From the NCBI GenBank assembly GCA_963817615.1, contig CAWFPH010000003.1:434001-498000 (forward strand): a stretch of DNA of 64,000 nucleotides, in the 5' to 3' direction. The translations under genes were made by a program, and so were the position numbers. Below, one piece after another: positions 23,876 to 32,479 of the stretch; the first letter of the stretch is position 1; every line of letters starts with the position of its first letter. The DNA comes from FEN-1219 sp963817615 (lineage in GTDB: Bacteria > Pseudomonadota > Gammaproteobacteria > Steroidobacterales > Rariloculaceae). The notes beneath the pieces are model-generated. The model was not told where the DNA came from. It worked only from the letters and a program-made list of their open reading frames with translations, and did no database searches.

Positions 23876-25993
23876 TTATTGCGTCTGTGTCTGTTGGGGC
23901 CGCGTCGGTCGCGCCGTCTGCGAGCCGCTCAATAGCTGTCTCGTGTGCGGTTGGGCGATTTCCGCCATTTCCGCCACTACTCGGGCGGCCTGATTCAGGA
24001 GAATGGTCTCGGGTAACGCTGCGGCATCCAACTGGTCGATGCTCTTCAGAGGCTCGAGCTTCAGTGCTGCACGCCGTTCGTTCTCACGCTCGAGTCTGCC
24101 TTGCTCGATCGCCTTGTTCTCGGCCCGACGCTGCTCGAGGTTGAGCGATACCGTCTTCTGCCCGTTGATCGATTTGAAGGCGGCGACTTCGCCCAGCAGA
24201 TAGCGGTAGTCGGGGTCATTGGCGGCTCGCGCTTTCTGATCGTCACGAAGCGTGGCGATCTCGGTATCGAGCCCGGGCTCTGGTCGGAAGCGTGTAGGCT
24301 GAATGCGGTCCCAGGGTAACGCCGTATCCCGGGTGCTCTCTCCAACGGTTGCCGTATCGATAAGGGAAGGTAGCTCAATGTCGGGCAGGACTCCGCGATG
24401 TTGAGTGCTTTCGCCGGTCACGCGGTAGTATTTTCCGATTGTAAGCGTGAGTTGACCGTTGTCCGTGCCCCGCATCACTCGGTCGAGCGGAAAGAGGTTC
24501 TGTACGGACCCTTTACCGAAAGTCTGCTGGCCGATGATGACGCCACGGCCATAGTCCTGGATGGCCGCCGCGAAGATCTCGGAGGCGCTCGCACTGTAGC
24601 GGTCGACCAGCACCGCCAATGGACCGCCGTAGATCGCTGTGGGACTCGGATCGTCGAGTATCTGAATATTGCCGCGCGTTTCACGCAACTGAACCACAGG
24701 TCCGCGTTCGATGAAGAGACCGCTCAGCTCCGTCGCCTCGGAAAGATGACCGCCGCCGTTGGCGCGCAAATCCATGACAAGTCCGTCGATGCCGCCTTCG
24801 GCTTTGAACTCGTTGATCAAACGAGTCACGTCGCGCGATGTGCTCGTGTAGTCCTCATCGCCGCGGCTGCGCGCTGCGAAGTCTTGATAGAAACTTGGAA
24901 CGGTTATGACGCCGATGCGATACGTCTCACCCTCGAACGGAATCTCGACGAGCTTCTTTTTGGCAGCTTGCTCCTCGAGTTTGATCTTGTTTCGCACGAG
25001 CTCAATGGTCTTCTCGGGAGAGCCGGGTGCGGCGCCGGCAGGCAAGACCTGCAGGCGCACGCGTGTGCCGCCCGGTCCGCGAATCTTTTCGACGACGTCG
25101 TCCAAGCGCCAGCCAATTACGTCGACGAGTGCGCCATTCGATCCTTCGCCGACGGCGGTGATGCGGTCCTCGGGTTTCAGTTGACCGTCAGACTGAGCGG
25201 GTCCGCCGGGAATGATGTTCATGATCTTCACATAGTCGTCATCGAGCTGGAGCGACGCGCCGATGCCGTCATAGGAAAGGCTCATCTGAATCCGATATTC
25301 CTCGCTCTGTCTCGGTGACAGGTAGCTCGAATGAGGATCAATGTTGTGTGCGACAGCATTCATGTAGGTCTCGAACACATCGTCGGGCGTAAGCTGCGTG
25401 ACGCGCTTATACGAACGCTGATAGCGCTCGCGCAGAATGTCTGCCGCCTCGGCCCACGTTTTGCCGGTGAGCATCAGACGTAGTGCATCGCTCTTGACGT
25501 TCTGTCGCCAGATCTCATTCAGGTCCGCCGTGCTGTTTGGCCACGGCAGGTCGCTGCGATCCCACCGGAACGATTCATCGGCCGTGAAGTCCGGCTCGGT
25601 GTTCAGCAGCTCGACCGCGTAGTCGACACGCTCTTCGGCGCGCGTGCGGAATAGGTTGAAGATGTCGAACACCGGCTGCAGTTCGCCGCTCCTGGTGCGG
25701 TCATCGAGCTCGTATCGCAGATGGTTGAAGCTCGCCACGTCTGCGGCCGTGAAATACATGCGATTCCCGTCCAGCGTGTCGAGGTATCGATCGAGAATCG
25801 CCGACGACAACGAATTGTCGAGGTGCGGCTGCGAGTAGTGAAGCTCTTCGATCAGCTTCGTCACGCTGCTCGCGATCGCCGTATCCTTCGGCTCCATCTT
25901 GAGCGGCGCCAACGTGTCGGCCGACGCAGCGAGCGCAAAACCGGCCGACAGGACAATGGCGCCGACACTCAATCGGCTCAGCAGCTCCTTCAC
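23876..25993 (-). CDS. prc: Tail-specific periplasmic protease Prc
   Basis: Carboxy-terminal-processing peptidase of 705 residues (E. coli Prc 682). It has a signal peptide (about 1-25, LSAGFALAASADTL), then the N-terminal helical domain, then a PDZ domain at about 225-315 (MSLSYDGIGASLQLDDDYVKI onward). The serine/lysine catalytic pair is in DRYSASASEIFAAAIQDYG and QTFGKGSVQ. The C-terminal DUF3340-type region is present. Prc trims penicillin-binding protein 3 and degrades ssrA-tagged or murein-hydrolase substrates in the periplasm. The GTG start has a full AGGAGG site 4 bases upstream. Confidence 0.95.
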   Translation of the reverse strand: MKELLSRLSVGAIVLSAGFALAASADTLAPLKMEPKDTAIASSVTKLIEELHYSQPHLDNSLSSAILDRYLDTLDGNRMYFTAADVASFNHLRYELDDRTRSGELQPVFDIFNLFRTRAEERVDYAVELLNTEPDFTADESFRWDRSDLPWPNSTADLNEIWRQNVKSDALRLMLTGKTWAEAADILRERYQRSYKRVTQLTPDDVFETYMNAVAHNIDPHSSYLSPRQSEEYRIQMSLSYDGIGASLQLDDDYVKIMNIIPGGPAQSDGQLKPEDRITAVGEGSNGALVDVIGWRLDDVVEKIRGPGGTRVRLQVLPAGAAPGSPEKTIELVRNKIKLEEQAAKKKLVEIPFEGETYRIGVITVPSFYQDFAARSRGDEDYTSTSRDVTRLINEFKAEGGIDGLVMDLRANGGGHLSEATELSGLFIERGPVVQLRETRGNIQILDDPSPTAIYGGPLAVLVDRYSASASEIFAAAIQDYGRGVIIGQQTFGKGSVQNLFPLDRVMRGTDNGQLTLTIGKYYRVTGESTQHRGVLPDIELPSLIDTATVGESTRDTALPWDRIQPTRFRPEPGLDTEIATLRDDQKARAANDPDYRYLLGEVAAFKSINGQKTVSLNLEQRRAENKAIEQGRLERENERRAALKLEPLKSIDQLDAAALPETILLNQAARVVAEMAEIAQPHTRQLLSGSQTARPTRPQQTQTQ

Positions 25994-26144
25994 GTTACCT
26001 CCTGGGATCCGTGGCGACGGCCGTCACGTGTCTGTTAAGTTTCCGTTCGTTGGGTCGGTGAATCAAGTCCAATGCCACAAGAAGTCCAAATGAATCACGG
26101 GGCTGTTATAGCGGTCGGTAACGGGTCGGTGGCGGCGTGAATCG

Positions 26145-26432
26145 ATGAAACCGTCGGTCGTACTGCTCGGTTTCGTGCTCGGGAGCGCGGCGGCAATCAC
26201 GTTCGGCCTTGGCGGTGTCGCCATCGTCTTCGCCTTGCTGCTCACGGATGAGCCGCGGTTTGCCGCCGAGCTGCCGGGACTCCTGAACAGCCTTGCAATG
26301 TTCGCGGGTTTGACTGCGGTGGCTGCAGCAAGTTTCTACGGTCAACTGCGTGAGGCACGTTGGCGGTTCGTGGCGATCGCGTTCCTGCTCACAGGGCTCG
26401 CGCTCGCCGTTTGGCATTACTGGCCTCCCTGA
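26145..26432 (+). CDS. Small predicted inner-membrane protein
   Basis: Protein of 95 residues with three probable transmembrane helices at about 5-32, 45-65 and 72-92, separated by short charged loops (TDEPRF and QLREARWR). No family is recognised. It begins MKPSVVLLGF at an ATG after an AT-richer stretch that also holds the prc leader on the other strand, and it is convergent with the next gene. Codon use looks like its neighbours. Function unknown. Confidence 0.65.
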   Translation: MKPSVVLLGFVLGSAAAITFGLGGVAIVFALLLTDEPRFAAELPGLLNSLAMFAGLTAVAAASFYGQLREARWRFVAIAFLLTGLALAVWHYWPP

Positions 26433-26448
26433 GGGCAGGATGCGCGCC

Positions 26449-26763
26449 TTAGCGCTTCTTCTGACGACCGATCCGCTCCCAGGATGCGCTGCGGTTGAAC
26501 GCCCCGGTGTTGTAGGGATCGAAGCCGTCGTCTTTGGGCCGATCCAGGGTCAGTCGTGGATTGTCGAGGACGTCCAGCGGGCCACGTTCCTTGGTGGGCT
26601 TGCGGGCGGGGGCTTTGCGCTGCGCCGGTTGGGCGGTGGCCGGCTTGCTAGGAGGCGGCGGACGCGTCGCCGGTGGCGTGCGGCGGCCGATCTTTAGGTC
26701 GCTGAAGTCGAAAGGACCCGCGTCGGAGTCCCAGCCCAGCCAGCGTTTGAGTAATTTCAGCAT
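26449..26763 (-). CDS. Small proline/lysine-rich protein, unknown
   Basis: Protein of 104 residues. The N-terminal MLKLLKRWLGWDSDAGPFDFSDLKIG is followed by a disordered stretch rich in P, A, K and R (about 28-62). The end is a more ordered segment, DDGFDPYNTGAFNRSASWERIGRQKKR. The amphipathic basic N-terminus could associate with membranes. No family is recognised. It is on the same strand as the next two genes upstream and may be the last gene of that unit. Confidence 0.6.
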   Translation of the reverse strand: MLKLLKRWLGWDSDAGPFDFSDLKIGRRTPPATRPPPPSKPATAQPAQRKAPARKPTKERGPLDVLDNPRLTLDRPKDDGFDPYNTGAFNRSASWERIGRQKKR

Positions 26764-26873
26764 CGATCACGAAGGGGTGGGTTCGTGCTTTCCGAAGGAG
26801 CTTAACGAGGCATTCCGTCACGGCGCGCCGACCGGATCGACGAAAAGACTAGCAGAAGGGGGCGGTGCACTTG

Positions 26874-27173
26874 TTACTCTCGCCTCGAATTTGTGATTGG
26901 CTTCACATCGGCGAATAGACGGCGTAGCGGACCCACCAGGCGGCCGAGAAGCAGCACACCGTACGGGCTCAGCACCAACAGCCAAGCGGCAGGTTTCAAA
27001 GCGAAGAAGTCGCTCCAGATGTGCTCGGCCAGGTCCAAAAGCCCTGCGTCAGGCGCATAGTCGCCAACAGCAGCCTCGCCTACGACATAGATCAAGATGG
27101 GCAGGACGAAGAATCCGAAGCTGAACGACAGCACTGCAATGATCAGCTCACGGCGCCAGTTCTCGGAGTTCAC
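26874..27173 (-). CDS. Small predicted membrane protein, unknown
   Basis: Protein of 99 residues with two predicted membrane helices, about 10-32 (LIIAVLSFSFGFFVLPILIYVVG) and about 60-80 (AAWLLVLSPYGVLLLGRLV). They are separated by an acidic loop. The start is GTG at 27173, 29 bases after the stop of the FHA gene, which suggests co-transcription. No family is recognised. It could be a membrane partner of the FHA protein, but only position supports that. Confidence 0.65.
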   Translation of the reverse strand: MNSENWRRELIIAVLSFSFGFFVLPILIYVVGEAAVGDYAPDAGLLDLAEHIWSDFFALKPAAWLLVLSPYGVLLLGRLVGPLRRLFADVKPITNSRRE

Positions 27174-27202
27174 TTAGCTGCATCCCCCATGGCGAGACCG
27201 AC

Positions 27203-28963
27203 TCAGTGTGCCACTGTCTCGAGAAATCGGAACTGAGTTTCACCAACGGTGACGATATCGCTATGGCGCAGTTCGTGGCGCTCTATCCGGACAGAATTTA
27301 CAAAGACACCATTGGTGCTGCCGAGATCCTCGATGGTCACTGTGCCCCGGCCTATGATGACGCGGGCATGCTCACGGCTGACGAAATGCGTAAGGATCTG
27401 AATATCGCACTGCGAGCTGCGGCCGATCAAAGTAGTCCGTTTCGTCAAGGGATAACGGTGCGGGGTGTCGCTCGTAAGGCAGATCAACAGCGGGTTCCCG
27501 CCAGCGTAGTCGACGGGATGCTTGCGGCCTCGCTCGGGATCGGACGAAGCGAGCGGCGCGTCTGCAGGTTGTGCTTGGGATCGTTGCTCGATCTCCTTTT
27601 GCAAGGTCGCGATCCGCTCTTCGCGGGCCTCCAGCGCTCGATCTTTGTCCAGCAGGCTACGTTCCAGCCGCAAGTTATCGGCGCGCAGCCGCTCGGCCTC
27701 GACGCCGGCGAGCGCCAATTGGCGCCTGTTCTCAGCAAGCTCCGCGTCGACGGCTTCGAGTCGCGCGCCCAAGTCATTACTCGTGTGGCGCATTAGCCGA
27801 AGCTGCGCTCGCGTTGTCTCGAGCTCGTGTTCAAGCTCCGCGAGGAATGTGAGGTCTTGCTCGGGTTCGGTCGACGTTACGCCGGACGAGGGTTGCGGCT
27901 GCACGATGACAGCCCCGCCGGTAAGTGAGCGCAGGGCATCTGCCGCCTTGGCTTCCGCGAGCGCCAACGCCTCGGCTTGCTCGGCGCGGTGTTGCTCTGC
28001 CGAGGCCCGTTCGATGTCGCGATCCCGCAGTGCGGCTTTGAGCTCGGCCTCTAGTCGCGCCGCCCTGGCGGCGGCTTCCGATATCTGGGATTCGAGTTTT
28101 GCCGTCCGTGCGTCCGGGCTCCCAACCGCCGCCCAAGCAGCATCTAGTCGATCTCGAAGTTCCTCGGCCTGTCTTTCCCGATCGAGGAGTCGGCTGCGCA
28201 AAGCCACAACGCGGGCGTCTTGTCGCTCCAAGGCCAACACAGCTTCTTGCTCTCGTCGCATACGCTGGGCCAGCTCACGCTCGAGCTCGACGTTCCGCGA
28301 CTTCGCTGCCGACGCCCGAGCCTCTAGCTCGTTCCACGCCGCATTGCGATTCTCGATATAGCCGGCAAGTACGGTCATCTCCTCCCGGAGCGTCTGCGCG
28401 TCCTTTTCGGACGATTCAACGGCATTCTGGGAGTCCGGTTCTGTGCGTTTGGCCGTTGGCTCGGGCAGGACGTCTTCTTCTCGTCGCTCCGTTTCGAGGT
28501 CACGCCCGGAGGCACCGCGCTCCCGCTCGAGCTCTGCGCGCAGCGCAGCGATCTCGGCCGCCTGCTCGGCCGCATCTCGGGTCAGCCGTCCGGCTCTCTC
28601 GACGGCCTCGACAATGGTCTTGTCGGCAGCGCTGATGGCGCTCCTAAGTCGCTCGATGGACGCGTCTTTTTCGGCGAGGAGCGCTTCGGCGTCGGCGAAG
28701 CGCGTCCTCAGACTGGTGACCTCGGCTTCGAGCGTCTCAAGGCGCGCGTCGCGCGGCGCCGGGTCTGACCTCCGCCGCTCGAGCTCATGGTCTGCAAAGA
28801 GCGTCGGATGATGGGCCGTATATTCGCCGGTGTCCTCGTTTCCCACGACGGTCCGAGGGCCCTCGTGCTCGTCCGGACCGAGTCCGGCAGTCTCGAGCAA
28901 AATCGGCAACTCGTCCGTCGGATCGCTGTCCGGGCGGTCGTCGTCAGCGGGAGACGTCGGCAT
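27203..28963 (-). CDS. FHA-domain protein with long coiled coil
   Basis: Cytoplasmic protein of 586 residues. An acidic N-terminus (about 1-60) is followed by a long alanine/glutamate/arginine-rich coiled coil (about 60-470). A C-terminal FHA domain covers about 505-583, with the phosphothreonine-binding motifs GRSSQCDI, SREHARV and GSTNGVFVN. FHA domains bind phosphothreonine peptides, implying a Ser/Thr kinase partner, which I do not find in the window. I chose the ATG at 28963 (MPTSPADDDRP) with GAGAGG upstream; the open frame extends 39 residues further. The domain order is unlike common FHA proteins of type VI secretion. Confidence 0.82.
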   Translation of the reverse strand: MPTSPADDDRPDSDPTDELPILLETAGLGPDEHEGPRTVVGNEDTGEYTAHHPTLFADHELERRRSDPAPRDARLETLEAEVTSLRTRFADAEALLAEKDASIERLRSAISAADKTIVEAVERAGRLTRDAAEQAAEIAALRAELERERGASGRDLETERREEDVLPEPTAKRTEPDSQNAVESSEKDAQTLREEMTVLAGYIENRNAAWNELEARASAAKSRNVELERELAQRMRREQEAVLALERQDARVVALRSRLLDRERQAEELRDRLDAAWAAVGSPDARTAKLESQISEAAARAARLEAELKAALRDRDIERASAEQHRAEQAEALALAEAKAADALRSLTGGAVIVQPQPSSGVTSTEPEQDLTFLAELEHELETTRAQLRLMRHTSNDLGARLEAVDAELAENRRQLALAGVEAERLRADNLRLERSLLDKDRALEAREERIATLQKEIEQRSQAQPADAPLASSDPERGRKHPVDYAGGNPLLICLTSDTPHRYPLTKRTTLIGRSSQCDIQILTHFVSREHARVIIGRGTVTIEDLGSTNGVFVNSVRIERHELRHSDIVTVGETQFRFLETVAH

Positions 28964-29237
28964 TGGCCCTCTCGGGTAGCTGTTATGGCGGCTTTGTTGG
29001 GCTCTACGGTAATTCAGGAGCATCACCGGTGCTAGCGACGTCTCCGTCACGGCGCCTTCGATGGAGCCTCTGCCGCGCACCCGGGGCGGTGCTTCCGCCA
29101 GGATGGCGTCTCACGGGCCGCGTCAGGGCTCGGGCGAGCGATGCGCGTGCGCGGGCTGACGATGAATTGTAAAAAGCCCAGCGCGCCGGCCCGTGCACTG
29201 AAGCCCGGGGCGGCCGAATTCGCTACGCGGCGCGCTC

Positions 29238-29996
29238 CTACCCCAAATCCGGATCGGGCCCTGCGCCGTACCCGCGCGGCGTCGTCAGAAACTGTTTGAG
29301 CTGTTGCGTCAGGCCTTTGCACGCCGCGGCTTGAGGTCGAGCGATAAACGGTAGCGGGATGATGATCGCAGGCATGACGGAGCGCCCTTTGACATCGGCG
29401 TGGATGGTGCCCGCGTCTGCTAGGTCCTTGATGTCCCACACCGTGGCGTCGTAGCGGGCGTCGTCCTCCCACCACGCAAGTCCCATACAGCCTGCACCGC
29501 CGATTCCCGCGGCGCACGTGATTCCGCCGCCGCTGGCAACGCGGTCGGTCGATCCGTCGAGCCAGACGAGGTAGCGGACGCCGGTCTGACGTACTTGTTG
29601 CATAACCCCCGGACGCTCGAGCAAGTGTGATAAATCGTCGGTGCTAAGGGGGGCCGTGGAAGGCTCGAACCACGGATACATCCGATCCTCGAAATCCTTC
29701 GTGGGCGCCACGTCCAGCCCGCCGTCGCCTTTAGCGAGGGCATCGCTGATGCACTGAACGAAGCCTTCCTCTGCCTCGTGGTTTGCGTGCTGTTTGCGGG
29801 CGAGTATGACGACGTTTTCACCCTTGCTGATAACCGTGTCGGTTTGCTTGTACGGCTCCATTCGAGAGGTGATGCCGCAGCCTGCGAGGAAGGGCGCAGC
29901 GAGTGCTGTCAAAGTCAAAGCTTTGACGATGGCGATACTAGTTGCTGACTTGGCCGGTGTCCGAAGGGGCCGACTCGACGGAAGCGGTCGTTCCAT
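29238..29996 (-). CDS. Predicted lipoprotein, unknown
   Basis: Protein of 252 residues. It has a long charged N-region, then a hydrophobic stretch and a lipobox LAGC (residues about 37-40, ALAAPFLAGCGITSR). The mature part contains VISKGENVVILARKQ, a helical region and the repeated-looking LVWLDGSTDR/AWWEDDARYDATVWD strands. The glycine-rich GGGITCAAGIGGAGCMG carries two cysteines. I chose the ATG at 29996 with GAGAGG upstream; it overlaps the end of the preceding lipoprotein gene by 59 bases. I do not recognise the family. Paired expression with that gene is likely. Confidence 0.72.
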   Translation of the reverse strand: MERPLPSSRPLRTPAKSATSIAIVKALTLTALAAPFLAGCGITSRMEPYKQTDTVISKGENVVILARKQHANHEAEEGFVQCISDALAKGDGGLDVAPTKDFEDRMYPWFEPSTAPLSTDDLSHLLERPGVMQQVRQTGVRYLVWLDGSTDRVASGGGITCAAGIGGAGCMGLAWWEDDARYDATVWDIKDLADAGTIHADVKGRSVMPAIIIPLPFIARPQAAACKGLTQQLKQFLTTPRGYGAGPDPDLG

Positions 29997-30603
29997 GTTG
30001 CCTCTCTCCAAGCCATTCGCTGACTTGAGGTTGCTGAGCGAATTTCGTCGAAATGTTAGCGCCGACCTCGCGCATTGCCACAATCGCGGCGCGCTGAACG
30101 GCGTCCTCCCGGCTGCGCCCCAGCTCAGCTTTCCCGTAGCCACTGACCGGCCAATCTACGATCGTGTCGCCGTTGGGTTGGTAGAGCCTGATCTGGTATT
30201 GCATCCAAACTTCCACGAACTTGTCATGCTCGCCAGTCGGTACGTCGAACTCGAACTTTTCAAGCCTCGGCCATAAAACGCCGTCGAGTCCCGCATCGAC
30301 CACGGGTAGAGCTTCGACTTTGCGCGTCTCGCGGAACATCTTTTTGAATAGCGGGTCGAGCATTGCAACGTTTGCGTCGCCCAGGGCGATCGTCCACGTC
30401 GACTCGTCCGGGATGTCCTCGGTATAGATGTAGTTGTAGAGCTCCTGATCGAAGATCACCCCCACATTCACGGGTAGCGGCTCGATCAGCGGAGAAGGGA
30501 AATGGGATTCGACGATGACTTCGGAGGAGCAACCAGCTGCCAGCAGCACGGCCGCAAGCACGCTACAGCCAGAGACAACGGGGATTCGATAAACGGCCGC
30601 CAT
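29938..30603 (-). CDS. Predicted lipoprotein, unknown
   Basis: Protein of 221 residues with a signal sequence and lipobox AAGC (about residues 22-25, VLLAAGCSSEVIV). The mature part has EPLPVNVGVIFDQELYNYIY, then TWTIALGDANVAMLDPLFKKMFRE, then VDAGLDGVLWPRLEKFEFD. The overall layout recalls small periplasmic domains of ABC-auxiliary or LptE-like lipoproteins, but similarity is too faint to claim. I chose the ATG at 30603; an in-frame GTG lies further up at 30669. The 3' end overlaps the next lipoprotein gene, implying translational coupling. Confidence 0.74.
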   Translation of the reverse strand: MAAVYRIPVVSGCSVLAAVLLAAGCSSEVIVESHFPSPLIEPLPVNVGVIFDQELYNYIYTEDIPDESTWTIALGDANVAMLDPLFKKMFRETRKVEALPVVDAGLDGVLWPRLEKFEFDVPTGEHDKFVEVWMQYQIRLYQPNGDTIVDWPVSGYGKAELGRSREDAVQRAAIVAMREVGANISTKFAQQPQVSEWLGERQHGTTASVESAPSDTGQVSN

Positions 30604-30885
30604 GCCGGAGATTCTACGGCCTAGAATGCCGGTTGCGTTAGTTGTCTCTGCTGTCGCACCGGTGGGCACCTCCCAGCTGCCCGGGCCGCTCGAATGAGCG
30701 CGACATCGAGATAAGACCGCGCACGGCCGTTAAGATTCCGGTCGAAACTTTTTCCCGCGGCGCCGGAACTCACGGAGGGCGGTGGCGGCGGCCTCTGTGA
30801 GGGTTCACGAGGGATTGTGACGGGGTTGCTCGGTCGGCTCTGCGGTTGCCGCTAGTGTCGCGGCGTCTGCCACCCGGAGAGCGGT

Positions 30886-31536
30886 ATGTTTCGCAAGTCG
30901 GCGTTGATCGTAGCGTTCGTTCTTTGGCATTCCGCAGCGTTTGCGGAAGGGCAGGCCGTGGGAATCAAGGCCGGTGCTCTCGGCCTCGGCGTGGAATACA
31001 CGCACGAGTTGACGGAGCGTCTGGCGTTTCGTGTTGGCTTGAACGGCTCCCAGTTCGGTTTTGACAGCACGGAGTCGGGTATTCGCTACAGCTTCGATTT
31101 CGTTTTCGACTCACTCAGCGCAAATGTCGACTTCCATCCCCTTAAGTCGCCGTTTCGATTGACATTGGGGCTGCTTCGCGACGAAAACCGGCTCGAGGCC
31201 GAGAGCACCCCGGTCAGCAACATCGCGGTCGGCGACACGACCTATACGCCACAGCAGGTGGGGACTCTGTTCGGGCGCGTCGACTTCGATCAAAGCGCGC
31301 CGTTCGCAGGGTTGGGGTGGGATTGGTCGCGCAAGAGGCAACGCTTCGGTGTGTCGCTCGATCTCGGTGTACTAGACCAGGGGGCCCCGCGCGTTGCGTT
31401 GCGAGGCACCGGTACGATGCTCGGTGATCCGGCCTTCGCGGCCGATATCGCGAAGGAAGCAGCTCAGCTCCGGGACTCCCTCAGCAACCTCGACTGGGTC
31501 CCCTACCTGAGCGTGGGCTTTCAATTCCGATTCTAG
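30886..31536 (+). CDS. Predicted outer-membrane beta-barrel protein
   Basis: Protein of 216 residues with a signal peptide (about 1-20, VLWHSAAFAEGQ). Alternating polar/hydrophobic strands follow (AVGIKAGALGLGVEYTHEL, LAFRVGLNGSQFGFD and others). It ends in VPYLSVGFQFRF, a terminal phenylalanine signature recognised by the Bam complex. Probably an eight- to ten-stranded barrel; the ligand or role is unknown. It is divergent from the two lipoprotein genes across 282 bases that contain no other gene, and convergent with pomB. Confidence 0.74.
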   Translation: MFRKSALIVAFVLWHSAAFAEGQAVGIKAGALGLGVEYTHELTERLAFRVGLNGSQFGFDSTESGIRYSFDFVFDSLSANVDFHPLKSPFRLTLGLLRDENRLEAESTPVSNIAVGDTTYTPQQVGTLFGRVDFDQSAPFAGLGWDWSRKRQRFGVSLDLGVLDQGAPRVALRGTGTMLGDPAFAADIAKEAAQLRDSLSNLDWVPYLSVGFQFRF

Positions 31537-31559
31537 TGTCTGAGGTGAGCGGGCGCCGC

Positions 31560-32465
31560 TCACTGGGTTTTTTGGGCGGCCCCGGGAGGGTCCTCGCCGG
31601 CCTCATCCGCGTCGCTCGGTGTCGCAGCGTCCTCCGCCGTCGGAGGCTCACGTTCCCCCGAGGCGGGTCCGTTAGCGAGCGTGATGTCGACCCGCCGGTT
31701 CAGGGCGCGGTTCGCCGGCGTGTCGTTCGGCACGCGAGGCTGAGTGTCGGCGTAGCCGCTGACGACCAGGCGTTTCGGCTCGAGGCCGGACAAGAGCAGT
31801 TCGTGGGCCACCGACGCGGCTCGAGCGGCTGACAAGTCCCAGTTCGATCGATACTGGCCGTTGCGAATCGGCACGTTGTCGGTGTGTCCCGAAACCCGGA
31901 CGGCGCCGCCGAGGCCGGTCAGCAGGCGGCCTATCTTGCGGAGAGCGTCGAGCGAGCCCGGCTCGAGCTCTGCGCTGCCGGACGCGAATGAGTCCTTTTC
32001 CAGAATTTGAATGACGACGTCCGTGGCGTCGCGACGAATCAGCAGCTGGCCGTTGGCAATCTCCTGTTTGAAGATATCGCGTAGTCGTTGTGCCTGTTCT
32101 TCGGCGCGTTCCTCGCGCGCTTTGAGTTCCTTCAGACGCTGTTCGAGGCCGACATCCAGCGTATCGAGATCCGAATCGACTGTGTGCTGGCGCACCTCAT
32201 CGCGATCGGTTGGCTCGGGTGCGCCCGGGCCGAATTGCGTTGCGACGGTGCTAGTACCCTTCGGGCTTTCGTGCGCGACGACTCGTGCCTGGACGCCAAA
32301 AGCGGTATTCATGGCTCCGGAGATCTGCTTGAACTTCGCGACATCCATCTCGGAGAAGGACAGCATCAGCACGAAAAAGCACATCAAGAGCACCATCAGA
32401 TCAGCAAAAGTGATGATCCAGGGCGGTGGCCCGGCCCGTTGAGGTTCATCCTCGAGATCGATCAC
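31560..32465 (-). CDS. pomB: Flagellar stator protein PomB (MotB family)
   Basis: Protein of 301 residues forming the peptidoglycan-anchored half of a stator. A single membrane helix with the ion-carrying aspartate D22 is in PPPWIITFADLMVLLMCFF. SEMDVAKFKQISGAMNTAFGVQ then matches Vibrio PomB closely. The OmpA-like domain has VSGHTDNVPIRNGQYRSNW and SAARAASVAHELL. A low-complexity acidic tail follows. It pairs with pomA 14 bases upstream. Similarity to PomB suggests sodium coupling, but ion choice cannot be proven from sequence. Confidence 0.9.
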   Translation of the reverse strand: MIDLEDEPQRAGPPPWIITFADLMVLLMCFFVLMLSFSEMDVAKFKQISGAMNTAFGVQARVVAHESPKGTSTVATQFGPGAPEPTDRDEVRQHTVDSDLDTLDVGLEQRLKELKAREERAEEQAQRLRDIFKQEIANGQLLIRRDATDVVIQILEKDSFASGSAELEPGSLDALRKIGRLLTGLGGAVRVSGHTDNVPIRNGQYRSNWDLSAARAASVAHELLLSGLEPKRLVVSGYADTQPRVPNDTPANRALNRRVDITLANGPASGEREPPTAEDAATPSDADEAGEDPPGAAQKTQ

Positions 32466-32479
32466 GCCGCGAGTCTCAC

